From: Mayamaea pseudoterrestris | Lineage: Eukaryota; Bacillariophyta; Bacillariophyceae; Sellaphorales; Sellaphoraceae | Reading direction: 5' to 3' | Assembly: GCA_027923505.1 (NCBI GenBank) | Contig: BROI01000012.1 | Location: 186,001 to 250,000 of the forward strand | Length of the DNA stretch: 64,000 bases | Shown: in pieces, positions 1 to 10,710 of the stretch | Layout: each line of letters opens with the position of its first letter | How positions within the stretch are numbered: position 1 is the stretch's first letter | Position numbers and translations under genes: made by a program | The notes under the pieces: generated by a model | The model's input: only the letters and a program-made list of their open reading frames with translations | Told to the model about the DNA's origin: nothing | Database searches by the model: none

Positions 1-1070
1 CGTTCCTGGACACGCACGAAGAAATGAAGCGGCTTCGGGCAAAACAAACCAAGTTCTTTGAAACTTATGATGCAGATACAGCATGCACTCTCGACGGAAT
101 AATGCAATTGACTGTCGATGAAGGCGGCGAGGCGTTCCCAGCGCATCTCGTGGCCGTAATGAAGGACACACTGAAAGAAGTATTTGCGGAAGGCAACGCA
201 GATGTGATACCCGAGTGGAAGCAAGTCGAAATGATGATGTCCAAGCCGGGTTTTGCCAGTGGAGCTAGCGATTCTCGCGGCGAGGTTGAAGTGAATTTTC
301 AACGCAAGATTATTCCACTTGATGCGCTAAACCTTGCTCTGGAAAATGAGCAGGATCGAAAACGACGCAATCGTGCGGGACGAAGGAAGCAGCCGCTCAT
401 AGTTTGCGCTAGCTTGATCGACAAGGCGCCCAATTTAGCTGGCTTGGCGCGCACGGCGGAAATATTTGCTGCCGACCGCCTCGTAATCCCTGAGCGCCGA
501 GTGACACAAATGGATAACTTTAAGAGCATCAGTGTGACGGCTGCTGACTGGATCGATATCGAGGAATGCAAAGAAGTGGTACGTAATCGACACTATTCAG
601 TTTTGTGTATAATTGCTCGTGGTGCCAAATGATTATATATCAGTTTAACCAAGATCTGTTCTGATCTCGTTGATGACAAAAGCTATCAGAATGATGGAAC
701 CAATGTTTCAGAGAAGCTTATAGATTTCGATCTATTTCAACTTATCCACTCTATTTCGTCCGTGTTCCTTCAGAATCTACTGTCGTGGCTTCGGAAGCAC
801 AAGCGCAATGGTTGGTTTGTCGTCGGACTTGAGCAGACTTCATCCAGTATCAGTCTCGAGCAGTTTCGTTTCCCAGATCGCCCGATTATTCTCTTGCTGG
901 GCAAGGAAAAGGAAGGCATACCAGTCGAATTTCTAGATGCGGTCGATCAGTGCGTCGAAATTCCGCAGCTCGGCATTATTCGCAGCTTAAACGTCCACGT
1001 GAGTGGCGCTATTGCCATTTGGGAGCAGACGCGGCAGCGATTAACGAATGGAAAGATAAACCTGTCATAA
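1..1070 (+). CDS. TARBP1/TRM3-like tRNA 2'-O-ribose methyltransferase, C-terminal part (partial)
   Basis: SpoU/TrmH-class SPOUT methyltransferase of the TARBP1/Trm3 type, which 2'-O-methylates guanosine 18 in the D-loop of cytosolic tRNAs. The reading frame is open to the left edge (first full codon at base 3), so the N-terminus lies outside the window. Exon 1 runs to 578, a phase-0 intron (579-773, GTACGT to CTTCAG) follows, and exon 2 is 774-1070 (TAA), giving about 290 visible residues. SPOUT motifs are in order: ASLIDKAPNLAGLARTAE (motif 1, N-x-G-x-x-R-T-x-E), LLLGKEKEGIP (motif 2) and SLNVHVSGAIAIWE (motif 3); together these make the knotted SAM site. Earlier residues would belong to the long helical domain of TARBP1-type proteins. 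Family assignment is firm; the Gm18 substrate is inferred from the family. It converges on the glutathione transferase gene. Confidence 0.85.
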
Positions 1071-1388
1071 ACGTTTAGCCTGATGCAACCGTGATGATGC
1101 TTGGCGCTGCAATATTATTTGCGAGAGTCCTTGTTTTATATCGTGGACTCCGAGGATAGGCTGGTGCACGGAAGAAATGGATAGACGTCTAGCCAGCGGC
1201 AATGCCAATTAAACGAAAATAGTCGGCCCTCGATACATCGACCGCCAACTATGAGTTCTTAAAAACTATATATAAACTATAGATGCGTAAATAACATGCA
1301 TAAAGGTACAGTCATGCACTCAACGATTGAGCGAGTACGCATTCAATTAACGTTCTCTTGCGCAGCAACCAGAAACAAAGCTCGCTCT
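1071..1388. other. Convergent intergenic spacer
   Basis: Spacer between two convergent genes, with an AT-rich stretch near 1255-1290 (TATATATAAACTATAG). It probably holds both polyadenylation regions. I see no gene in it. Confidence 0.5.
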
Positions 1389-2078
1389 CTACTTCTTGGC
1401 AGCATACCACTCCTTGACTTCCGGAAGCTCCTTGAAACGCTCCAAATACGCCTTGATCGCCGGATACTTGTCCCAACAATCCGTTGGGACATGATCAATG
1501 TATCCACGCGTAAACGCATCGAGCGTGGCGTAGGCCATGCAGTCGGCAACGGTTGGGTGCTCCTTGCTCGCCATCCATACACCACCATGCTTCTCAATCA
1601 AGCGTGACATATGATTGGCGTGCTCTGGCAAGACGGTCTCCAACCATTTGGTTCGCATTTGCTTAATCTTTTCTTTGCCTTCGTCCGTCTGGGCGAAACC
1701 TTCGGGATAACCAAAGGACTGCGGACTCATGCCAATGAACATGCACGGCGCCCAATAGGTCCAAAAGTCGTCCAGAATGTTCATCGCTTCCTCAATCTCG
1801 TAGAGATGCTCGCGAGGATACAAGGTATCACTAAAAGTGGCACCGACATAGCGCAACAAAGCCATACTTTGCGCCATTGGCTCGCCATTATCAATCGTCA
1901 TGACTGGTAACTGTCCATAGGGCGTCTTGGGTTTGAAGGATTGCCATTCCTCTCGACTGAGCCGCTCGTCGTCAAAGGGTGTGTTGCTTAAGACGAGGGC
2001 GAGTCGAATTGGTTCGGCGCGTCCAGCAATGTCGAAGTAAGTGAGTTTGATGGATGGTTTGGCGGAAGTAGATGTCAT
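1389..2078 (-). CDS. Glutathione S-transferase, sigma-like class
   Basis: Cytosolic glutathione transferase of 229 aa, the usual family length, which conjugates glutathione to electrophiles in detoxification and redox defence. The thioredoxin-like N-domain starts KLTYFDIAGRAEPIRL, with the catalytic Tyr at about residue 14. The cis-Pro (QLPVM) and the glutathione-binding Gln-Ser (MAQSMALLRYV) are present. The helical C-domain has the conserved helix-6 pattern PTVADCMAYATLD. The first ATG of the conserved domain is at 2078; the frame stays open upstream to 2384, but that stretch is basic, low-quality sequence and is likely 5' UTR. Single exon. It is divergent from the acidic protein gene at 2400, and the roughly 320 bp between them would hold both promoters. 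Sigma versus another Tyr-type class is inferred from the motif style. Confidence 0.9.
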   Translation of the reverse strand: MTSTSAKPSIKLTYFDIAGRAEPIRLALVLSNTPFDDERLSREEWQSFKPKTPYGQLPVMTIDNGEPMAQSMALLRYVGATFSDTLYPREHLYEIEEAMNILDDFWTYWAPCMFIGMSPQSFGYPEGFAQTDEGKEKIKQMRTKWLETVLPEHANHMSRLIEKHGGVWMASKEHPTVADCMAYATLDAFTRGYIDHVPTDCWDKYPAIKAYLERFKELPEVKEWYAAKK

Positions 2079-2399
2079 GGTTCGAGTTGTTGTTAAGTAA
2101 ATATTGTGTGAACGAGACAATTTCAAGCAGGTGGGTCCTGAAACTATGGGAAAGGAAAGATGCGATGAATGGCATGGTACGAGATCGCAAAGTGAGAACG
2201 AGTTCGAATCAAGTTCGATGAGCATCGCCAAACGAGTCACGGTGCGACTAGATATAGAACGGCTGGCGTCATTCGTCCGCAGCGCGCCACGGAGAATGAC
2301 CATGGCGAATGACCGGTTCCATTCATCCGTTGCTTTCGTCTGCAGCTTCCTCACCACGAGTATACGACGAGCCCAAGGACGCAAGCAAATTCCTACACT

Positions 2400-2993
2400 A
2401 TGAAACCGAACAGCACTGCTTCATACGACGTGCTTGATTCGCAGCAGCAACAGCGACCGTCGCTTGTCAACGCCGAAAGTAAGCGCAACATCCTTGATGA
2501 AGGTCTTCACGCATCGGTACATGACAAGGTGAACAAGAGATATAGTTTCAAAATGGAAGACTCTGCTGCTGCTGCTGCAAATTCCATCTTGGCAGTGTCA
2601 TCCGAGGATGATGACAGCTTGGATGACAAGGACGACGATTATGGTGCCAACGCAAGCTCTGATTCCTTTTGCGAAGCCTCGCAAAACTCTCAAGCTAATC
2701 AATGTTACCTGCGCCAAAGCGTATCGTTTGATGGAGACTTGATTGACTTTATTGAGCTCCATCGACAAGAAATAACTGATGGAGTTGATATTGACGACGA
2801 CGATGAAGACGACGAGCCTGATGACATGGTTGCAACGACGGAGTCTACAACTGCCAATTTCAATGCGCAGCAGGTGCAGGAGGAATATTTTGAAGATGAT
2901 TCGGATGATGCGTTGCAATTAGAAATTAATAGAGTAGTCAAGGAGGAGGAAGAGAATGTACGACGCCAGGAAGCGAAACCGCAAGTCGAGTAG
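2400..2993 (+). CDS. Acidic low-complexity hypothetical protein
   Basis: Single-exon frame of 197 aa with no recognised domain. It is strongly acidic, with runs such as SSEDDDSLDDKDDD and DIDDDDEDDEPDD, an A5 run and a short Q4 run near the N-terminus. The more ordered-looking core is around YLRQSVSFDGDLIDFIELHRQ (split here: YLRQSVSFDGD then LIDFIELHRQ). Acidic disordered proteins of this sort are common in diatom nuclei as chaperone- or chromatin-associated factors, but that is only a guess. The strong compositional bias in this frame and the absence of a better frame support coding. The antisense frames are shadows of the Asp/Glu codons. Confidence 0.55.
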   Translation: MKPNSTASYDVLDSQQQQRPSLVNAESKRNILDEGLHASVHDKVNKRYSFKMEDSAAAAANSILAVSSEDDDSLDDKDDDYGANASSDSFCEASQNSQANQCYLRQSVSFDGDLIDFIELHRQEITDGVDIDDDDEDDEPDDMVATTESTTANFNAQQVQEEYFEDDSDDALQLEINRVVKEEEENVRRQEAKPQVE

Positions 2994-3303
2994 TAAAAGT
3001 GCGAGAAACGCTACACTGAAAGGGAATTGATGCTGCGATGGCACCCAGCAGTAAAGGAAGTTTGATAAAGTCTTCGTAAATTTAAAATACTCCAATGTTA
3101 TAACTCCGCGCGTTTTGTCACGTTCAAGTTGTGCGCTTAGCAATCACAGCATGGGAATATGTACAGATCCACAGAAAGGCCGCCATAATATAGATTCAAC
3201 TTTGTATGCGCAAGCTCCTACCGCTGGATTTGTTTGAGAATCCACTGTCGTCATTACTATTTTTAATCGCTTGACAAGGACGCGCGTAGCTAAACGATAG
3301 CCT
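2994..3303. other. Intergenic spacer
   Basis: About 300 bp between two candidate genes that converge here. I see no coding frame, RNA gene or repeat in it. Confidence 0.4.
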
Positions 3304-3837
3304 TTACGTTAGCTCACCTAAGTAACGAACATAAATTTTCAAGCTCGCACCGTCAGCTGGGCCTTGACCTGGTACGGCAGCAGATGAAAGACTTTGCACA
3401 AGATTTGAGTATGAGTATGGGTTGCTGCCTGCTTTTGCGATTGCAGTCTCGTCGTAAAGCTTGGTTCGTTGTTCGCCATGGTCAGGATGCGGTTGCATTT
3501 TGTGAGCCGAGCCGGGCGAGCATGCCGCGATTGTCTTGAAATGAGTCACGTGCGTTAAGTAAGACTCATATCGACTGGGCCGGCGTGCATCAAGATACGC
3601 TAGACGTTTCGGCGACTTCCTCGTCACGCACATGCCGAGAACCTGAATGGCCGTGTGTGTCTCTTTCTCGGAAGGATCTTTCCAAGCCACGCAAACCATT
3701 TGCATCGACTCCAACCTGCTTGCCGCAAAATCTGCATCTGCGGTATTTGAATCCAGTGAAAAATTCTTGCGGAAGTCAAATATTGCAGCTGCAGCGTGCG
3801 GTGGTGTTGCTTGATCGACCTTCATTAATTGTTTCAT
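3304..3837 (-). CDS. Hypothetical protein, weakly supported
   Basis: Possible gene of 177 aa starting at the ATG at 3837 (MKQLMKVDQATPPHAAAAIF). The frame stays open to an upstream ATG at 3924, but that would leave only 12 bp before the start codon of the divergent armadillo gene at 3937, so the inner start is preferred. Composition is ordinary and there is no recognisable domain. A frame of about 200 codons with no overlapping alternative gene is the only evidence; it could be a chance frame in the 5' flank of the armadillo gene. Confidence 0.3.
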   Translation of the reverse strand: MKQLMKVDQATPPHAAAAIFDFRKNFSLDSNTADADFAASRLESMQMVCVAWKDPSEKETHTAIQVLGMCVTRKSPKRLAYLDARRPSRYESYLTHVTHFKTIAACSPGSAHKMQPHPDHGEQRTKLYDETAIAKAGSNPYSYSNLVQSLSSAAVPGQGPADGASLKIYVRYLGELT

Positions 3838-3936
3838 TGACTTCGCTCGTTGCTCGTCTTTTCGACCTGCGAACGTGAGAGAAAAAGAGTCACAGCGAGG
3901 GCTAAATAGAAGACGAAATAACAATTCGCAGCAATC

Positions 3937-6272
3937 ATGTCATACTCACCAATGGCGCAGCGCCGTCTATCATTGGATCCGTCAAACAACAATGTGTTTC
4001 CGGACGCTTCTCCGACGCGGCTCAAGAACCATCGACCTCCGGCGCAAGTCTTTACCAAGGGAAATACTGGAGCTGTTGTCACGTCATTGAGCAACGGAAG
4101 TAACGGAGGAATCTCTTCGACTTCCTTTTCCAGCAATGGATCTGCGACCAAGCCGACGACGACTGCTCCGACGTCGAAGCGTTTTGGAATGCATGAATCC
4201 GCTGCGTCTGCAGACTGCAAGAGTAGCATGCAGCAACGCAAGGACGAGACAATGGTTACACCAATTATATCCAATCGAATTGCTAGTCAATTGGATTACG
4301 ACTACTTGACGGAGCATTCTGATCACTCGTCACCCATGCAAGCTCCAATGTTTTATCCGACCCAATCCGAGCAGCGAGAGCCAATTGCTGATCGAAGCAC
4401 AAGCCGCGGAAGCAATAGTCAGTCGAGCAGAGGCAGTAATGGAAAGCAGCAAGAGTATTCGACGTCGGTGTCCTTGCAGGATTATTCCAGAATGATGCGG
4501 AGTTTGTTGGATGGTACGTTTGCAAGTGGACCGGTTCGAGAGTGGTAACGATGACGAGTCTACATTTCTCACTCACTGTGCTCATTACAGACTTGTCGCA
4601 CGCGCCTACCCGGCAGGATCGCTTGTCAAGCTTGCGTCGACTCACTGACGCTTGCAACCATGAAGAGGAAGGCTTGCATAATGTTGGCTTGTCGGTTGGA
4701 GCGGTCAATGTACTAGCGAGATGCCTTGCATTGTCCACGCATGACGAAGAGATTGACTTATTAGTTGCTGGTTTGGAAATGGTACTTCGTGCCTCCCAGC
4801 GCAATGTGCAGTTGGCATATCTGAGCATGGCTGGTCTCACTATGAATATCAGCATCAAGTCAAGTGCGTCTTGGCAGAATCAACAATTCCAGCAAAACTC
4901 GCTCGTGATCAATCTGTTGAAAGTTATGGAGCGATGCGAGCTCGGTGTCATGGCAAAGTCGGAAACAACAATGTTGAAGTGCACCAAATGTTTGCTTCAT
5001 TTCGCCGCTTGTCCCGATTTGCGGCAGTCTTTGCTACGCCAAGACGGCATGCTCGATGCACTTGCTCGTGTGCCAGCAGTGGCGACAGATTCTACTCTGT
5101 CGGCACCGAAACAAAGGGGCAAAATGTTTTCTCCCAAGCAACTGCAGCCGGAAGAAATTTTACACATGCCGTTGGACTGTCGCTTGCTTCGACTGGAACT
5201 CGCATCGCAGCTGGCGACGTGCGAAGCCAATAAAGGTTTGCTGTTTGAAAAAGAAGGTCTGGTCGACTGCGTCGTCAAGTGCGCGCATATGGATGCATGC
5301 GACCTCATTCGACAATATGCTGGCATGATTTTCATGGAGCTGGCCAGTGCGCCTACGATACAGTTGCGCATGGCCAACGATGAAAAGGTGTTGGGCATTT
5401 TGGTCAAGATGGTCTTTGTTGAGCGCGGCACCGTTGTCCGCGAGTCAGTCATTACAGCGCTCCAAAATATGGCGTTTGCGAAAGAGAATCGCATGCGTTT
5501 GGTATCGTTTAAAGATGGCGTACTTCTGGAGGCGCTAAAGCAGGCACTATCATCGGATGTTGATCCAAAGGCACGTCGTCGGGCAGCGGGCGTGTTGACA
5601 AATTTAGTCTGCACTGAAACGGCCAATACCATGGGCATGCACAATGGACTACTTGACGTGCTGGCGATTGTTTCGACCAAGGATGAGAATGATGAAGTTC
5701 AGACGCGAGCTTCACTGGCACTGACCAAGATTGCAAATTGCATCACTGCTCGAATGGAGTGTCACGAGGCACTTCTTGACGCATTGGTGGTTGCATCGCT
5801 CAGTAAAGCAACCAATAGCATTTCAGCAGTCCTTCGCGTCAAGGCTCGTGATGCAGCCAATCGCGAAGTCATGGCACGCCATGCTGGAGTAGTGGATACA
5901 TTATGCGACCTTTGCATTTCGGATGGGTCATCCACAACCGACAAGGACAATGCGATGCGAGCTATTATGCACTTATGCAACGAGCCAAAGAATCGCAACG
6001 TTCTCTGCACTAGGACTGTTTTAGAAGCCCTCGTCGAAGGCGCCAACTATACTGACCCCGACTTGGAGGAAGCTCGCGACTCTGCCATTCGTGCCCTTGA
6101 GCGCTTGGGCACGGAACCGACGAACCGAGAATTCATGGCCCGCCGGGAGGGATTGCTTACAGCAGTGGCCAAGGCAGTTGAGCGCGAGGCTGACTGGGAA
6201 GAGTCTGGTAAGGAAGCGGAGCATGGATATCTGGCCAAGCCACTTTTGATGAGTCTTCTCGTCTCCATGTAG
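3937..6272 (+). CDS. Armadillo-repeat protein
   Basis: Two exons: 3937-4513 and 4591-6272, joined across a 77-bp phase-1 intron (GTACGT to TTACAG) that restores one frame of 752 aa. Residues 1 to about 185 are disordered and rich in Ser, Thr and Asn. From about residue 195 onward the protein is a long alpha-helical solenoid with Armadillo/HEAT character: repeated blocks such as ARRRAAGVLTNLVC, QTRASLALTKIANC, DNAMRAIMHLCNEPKNR and DSAIRALERLGTEPTNR, each with the Leu/Ala spacing of ARM helices 2 and 3. Such solenoids bind extended peptides; the partner cannot be read from sequence. Diatoms carry many ARM proteins of this layout. Ends with TAG. The 3' flank is followed by a receptor pseudogene on the other strand. 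Confidence 0.85.
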
Positions 6273-6520
6273 GACCTTGATGGATTTTATTGACATGATA
6301 CATAATTTTAATGTACAAACATTTATAACCGTTTGAGCTTGATTGCCTATTTATTCTATTTCAATTTCACGTGATGCGTAAGGCACAATATTAAACCGAC
6401 TTGAAGAAACGCTCGTGCCCGCATTGGCAATCATTGGCGCCGAAATGGCGTTGCGCCAACAGCAACGTTGTCCTTTATGGATGACTTTCACGGATTAAGG
6501 ACGACCCTAACATTTTTTTG

Positions 6521-7680
6521 TCCTTCCAAACTTGAGTTCAATCCTTTTAACCTTCCACACCGAGTACTGCCGCTTGCGCTTGTTATATCAGTACATGAAC
6601 GCAATTAGGCCAGCCACAAGCGCAACCGTTACGGGAAATATCCGTCACTTGGCGGAGACGGAGCAAGGTTGGCGGGCAGCATAGTTGTCAAGTCGTTGAA
6701 CACATACTTGGGAGTATTCTCTTCCCACACTCCTTCGATACACAAGTGAGATACAGTCGGCTGAAGAATTGTAATCTGGCCATTGCGGGGCAAGTAACCG
6801 TTTGGCGACTCAGTACAAAGTACTGGTTGGGAGCCTTTAACCAGTCACTGAATTAAACTTGACCGGTCCAGCAATGCCGTCATAGGTTGTGTTACGGAAC
6901 TTGTGAAGATGATTGGCGCCAGTCAATGGCAATTGTAGTGGATTGCGTCACAACGAAGAATCGCAATTTCCCGTTTCCTCATTTGTAGGCTTTCATCACT
7001 CGCGCATCATGCGTCTCGGCGGAAAAGACGACACAAAAGACGAACAATAAGTTTGTCTTTAGCAAGCTTTAAATTGTCGCCTTGCTAGAACCTTCTTCTT
7101 CATCCAAGGGAATCAGGTGAATGACCATGCTCGGCGCATACTCCTGCGCGCCATTCTTAGCCCATCAGCAAAAGTATTGTCAAAATGTCCCATTGACGCA
7201 GTTGACTGCCAAGTGTTTGAGCTTTAGCACCTTATAATGATTGGAACGGCATTCCCAGCGTCGGACATTCCTTCCAAACAAGGGATACTGCGTCTTGTCA
7301 TCAAAGTCAATACTTGTACATCCTCCCAATATTTGCGGCTACATGGGAATGGAAATACTGGCTCCGGCAGCAATCGACTCGTTTGATCAACGACATGGTC
7401 CAGCGCCCCCCTACATCGCTCGTTCAATTTAGCAACTTGCGCGGCACAAGACTGCCATATCCATTATTCAATGACGAACGGCGAGTGCAATGGAAGAGGC
7501 GTGTTCCTCTGAGGCGCGCGAGGAGAAAGGTCGCCGTGCGCAAAGCCAAGAATGGTACTCAATTGGCAAAGGACAATCGAGTCTCCAGTAGTTTTGTCAA
7601 GCATAATGTCAACGTTGCTGCTTTCGGGTCGAGTAACGTTTAGGCGCTGACGTTCGCTCGCATCGTATCGTAGTAGCAAA
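6521..7680 (-). pseudogene. Decayed ANF-receptor / transmembrane receptor pseudogene
   Basis: No long frame survives, but reading the minus strand with frame changes recovers, in the right order, pieces of a receptor with an extracellular ANF (periplasmic-binding-like) ligand domain. These are: NNGYGSLVP (the segment after the usual HFN, near 7470); AGASISIPM and FDDKTQYPLFGRNV (near 7250-7360, the D-K-x-x-Y-P-x-F-x-R signature); KNGAQEYAPSMVIHLIP (near 7110-7160); KFRNTTYDGIAGPVKFNSVTG, given here as KFRNTTYDGIAG then PVKFNSVTG (near 6850-6910); then a transmembrane helix PVTVALVAGLIAFMY and a juxtamembrane YNKRKRQYSVWKVKRIELKFG, given as YNKRKRQYSVW then KVKRIELKFG (6520-6640). In-frame stops lie after the SAK and FMY segments and after SVTG. 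The W-x-x-x-x-x-E-L-K-F-G ending normally leads into a kinase-like domain in diatom receptors; that part is gone or unrecognisable. The ANF call is inferred from motif order. Confidence 0.65.
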
Positions 7681-8420
7681 TCGACTTGAGGATTCCTTGA
7701 TCCGACGTTGTTAAATTGTCGTCGTTCGAAGGTGCGTCATCGTTACTCAGCGCGCTACAATGGCTGGAGTAGTCGGTCGTTGATGATGATCAAGAGGATG
7801 GTGTAATCGTGAAGGTGACGTTGTAGTTGCCATGCCAGAAGGAGCCGTTGCAAGGTGCTTGCGAAAGCGGAAATGCAGCTTTGCAGGGAAAAGTTGTCGT
7901 AACTGGGAGCCGAGGAGTGAGGAAGCTGCAGCTACAACTGGCACTGAGCGAAAAGTAATCAGTAACAGAGTTGCATAGCGCAAGCTGTGTCTCTCCTCTC
8001 CTCTCCATTTCTAGCCTCTTGTATGGTAATCCCTGGTTCGAGCGACGATTGGATTGACTACTCCTAATATGTATAAGCTGGGCCTTCACTTCAAGGACGG
8101 AGGAGTCATAAGCGGGTCGTGCGTGACGAAAGTAGCAAAAGTTTCTCGTTCAGGCTTATGCCCGACCTTGACGTTGACTTACGCAGACAACAGGCTTAAC
8201 AGTTTGCAGCCAATCAAACCTCTCAGTCACAAAATGATTCAGATAAAAGAATTGAGATCGGAACTAACAATGTCGTAATGGTTCACTTAGAATTCTTTGA
8301 AACCTCCGGACCTTCGTTGGGAAGATGAAACGATTCAATCGCAGCGACCATTTTGCGATCATAAACAACACCCTGTGCTTCAAGTTCGCCATTGACTGTT
8401 AGTCTCCTCTTGCAAAAACC
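7681..8420. other. Intergenic region
   Basis: About 740 bp with only short frames on either strand. It could include the eroded 5' end of the receptor pseudogene and the promoter of the mitochondrial membrane protein gene at 8421. Nothing else is supported. Confidence 0.4.
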
Positions 8421-9294
8421 ATGTTTCGCAACGTTTTTCGCAAATCGAATCTCTGCTTTCGCAGCAAGCGACTGAGCAGCAGCACTGCCTCCGAAGCGTC
8501 GTCGTCGTCAAGCCTCATCATGGCCGTGACGGCAACCTTTGGCACGTACATGCTGGCAGATTTCCTCAGCAACTTTTTGCAGCATCCAACCCAAAAGGTG
8601 AGATGCAACTAGTATATTGCGTGTTCATGCACCCGGCAGCCAAGTATGTTTTAAATTCGATTGATGACACGAGACCGACACATATACTTGCGAATCATTT
8701 CTCCCCAAGCTGCGATCTCCTACTCAATCACTCGCAAATTCAACGTTTTTTTTCACGCAAATGGACTATGGCTACTTGAATCAGTTTATTGGAAGACCCG
8801 TTGATCAAGCGTTTTGGAATACGCGCACCCAGCACATTATCGGGGTGGCCGCCTGCTTGGCCGTGACGGATCACGCTTCCCAGGTTGCGTTCGCCAAGTA
8901 CTTGGGCAAAACACTCTGCTTTGCCAAGAGTCCAGCGGCCTTTGTCGCGCATACCTTCGTCTTCATCTTTACCGGTGTTGCAGTCTACGTTGCTGGCGAT
9001 GCGGCCTTGAATCCAACCGTTTCAAACGACAAGCGCATGGACGTCTTCCTCGAGAATACCTACTGCACATACGTGGGAACAAACACGGCTTGGTTTGAGC
9101 CATATGTGTCACCAGTCTTGGCGAGAGTCGCCGGTTCAGCCATTGCTGCATCGTGGTTTGGTTCGAGCCTTTTGCCGGCGACGCTGGCGTACACGACGGT
9201 CAAGGGCGTGGGATGGAGCGACTGGGGCAATCAAGGCTTGAACGATCATGAGCTTCGCATGAATGGCTTGATGAAGGGAAGTTTGGAGGAGTAA
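8421..9294 (+). CDS. Putative mitochondrial membrane protein, unknown family
   Basis: Exon 1 is 8421-8597 (59 codons, phase 0, donor GTGAGA). It begins MFRNVFRKSNLCFRSKRLSSS, given as MFRNVFRKSNL then CFRSKRLSSS: an Arg/Lys/Ser-rich stretch without acids, typical of a mitochondrial presequence. A hydrophobic segment SLIMAVTATFGTYMLADFL follows. Exon 2 ends at 9294 and carries at least two more membrane segments (FVAHTFVFIFTGVAVYVAG and a Gly/Ala/Leu-rich one near GSAIAASWFGSSLLPATLAY). The acceptor is uncertain: AG at 8709 (253 aa) and AG at 8784 (228 aa) both keep phase 0, while the best polypyrimidine tract (8746-8753) ends in GCAA just before an ATG at 8761 rather than in AG. I do not recognise the family; the repeated small-residue membrane pattern only loosely recalls Mpv17-like proteins. 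Confidence 0.7.
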
Positions 9295-9407
9295 GTAGAA
9301 ATCCAAGGTTGGTGTACGTAGCTGCGTGCTCCAGCAATAATTCGGCTCGTACATACGTCGCAGTCTGTCTGTTATTTCTGATGTAGATGACTAAGATCGT
9401 AATAAAT

Positions 9408-10397
9408 TTACGAATTTACTTCGGTTTCTGTGTAGACTCCTAAGTTGAGTGGACCAAGAGAGTTGCCAGTAGTTGCAGGGATACCTTCCACAGGAGCGCC
9501 ATTGAACGAAACACTGATAAACGCTTTCGCATTGCGCAGCTGACCCTTATAGACACCCGTTTTCGCGTATTTGGGGCCGATTACCGATGCACTTTCGGTA
9601 ACATCAAACACAGGTGCCGACGCTTGTGTCTTCCAAGTGACATCCACAACCAACTCGCCAAAAATTACCTCATCAGTGATACAGTCGCCGTACAAACAAA
9701 CGTCGTTACTCGCGATATCGTCGTCATCAAAGTAACACTGCTTGACGCATGTACTTTTCTGAAGTATGCTTGGAAGGATGTACCTGGAGTTTGCGCTTCT
9801 TAACTTGGGGTTGACATTGACTAGGTTTGGTTCCCCGCCACTGGCATCAATGCTTACTTGCGAAGCTGCATCTTCATTACAGTTGCTGAATAAGTTAATG
9901 TAGCCGGTCCCCGCGCGCAATACATCACGAAAGATTGGTTTGCCATTCTTGGACCTGTAGTAGTCGGTGACTGTTTCCGACATGGAGAAGGTGATGGTAC
10001 TGGGGGAGATACACGCCGCTTCCTGCTGGAATGAATGTTCGATTCCGGCACTCTTGATTTTGCTCACCGTCCTGAGGTAACTCGCTTGAAGGCGACGCTC
10101 GTCGTGGCGCTGACGATGAGCATCATTTGAAGAAAATTCTTCATGGGTCGAATTCCAATGCTCCTGCTGCTGCAAAAAACCTTGGTATTCGCGAAAAAGA
10201 GCCCGGTCATTCATATCCAACTTGGGTGGTATGCCCTGGACCGACTGCTACGTAGGTTAAAGGCGAGGTGCAGCATGTCAGCGAGATTCGATAAGCTTTA
10301 CCCTTCCTGTGCTTATCAGAGCTCTAGACACTTTACTTACACCAAGGACAGTGCGGATGGTGGATGCAACGAAAAAGAAGGTGGCACTGAGCTTCAT
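9408..10397 (-). CDS. Secreted protein of unknown function
   Basis: Exon 1 (10397-10341, 19 codons) starts MKLSATFFFVASTIRTVLG, a signal-peptide-like sequence, and ends at a GTAAGT donor. Exon 2 runs from about 10244 to 9408 in phase 0, giving about 297 aa. The acceptor region offers three in-phase AGs (before 10247, 10244 and 10235), so the mature N-terminus can differ by 1 to 4 residues. The protein has several Cys in a KSTCVKQCYFDDDD and NDVCLYGDCITDE region, consistent with disulfides outside the cell, and a beta-rich C-terminal half with no recognised domain. Extracellular or cell-wall-associated location is inferred from the signal peptide and cysteines only. Convergent with the preceding mitochondrial protein gene, about 110 bp apart. 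Confidence 0.7.
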
Positions 10398-10710
10398 GTT
10401 AAACGAGATGCGTCGCGGCGCAGTGCGCAGCCAAGTATATTATCGAAATGCTCTTCTGGAATGATTGAAGAGTATCTTTTGCTCGTCCTGGTGACGCCCA
10501 TAGTTCTAGAATTCACAGTTAAGCAATACTCCACCACGTTGCTACCGGAAGTCTCCTGTCTATAGTACAGTGAAATTCCGGCATGTGCACTTCTCGTGCG
10601 CAATTATGCAAACAGAAAGAAAGCAATACGTACTTTTCACAGCAAAAGATGGTTTGGTCGCAAAGCGTCCCGCAAAGCACAACAAAAACTAGAGCGGTGA
10701 CTTGACATCT
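10398..10710. other. Intergenic spacer
   Basis: Promoter side of the secreted-protein gene and 3' flank of the HBS1-like gene. No gene seen. Confidence 0.4.

Noticed and set aside
6521-7680. In-frame TGA in the receptor relic as recoded sense codons
   Set aside because: Frame also shifts several times and TGA ends genuine genes here (coiled-coil gene at 14823).
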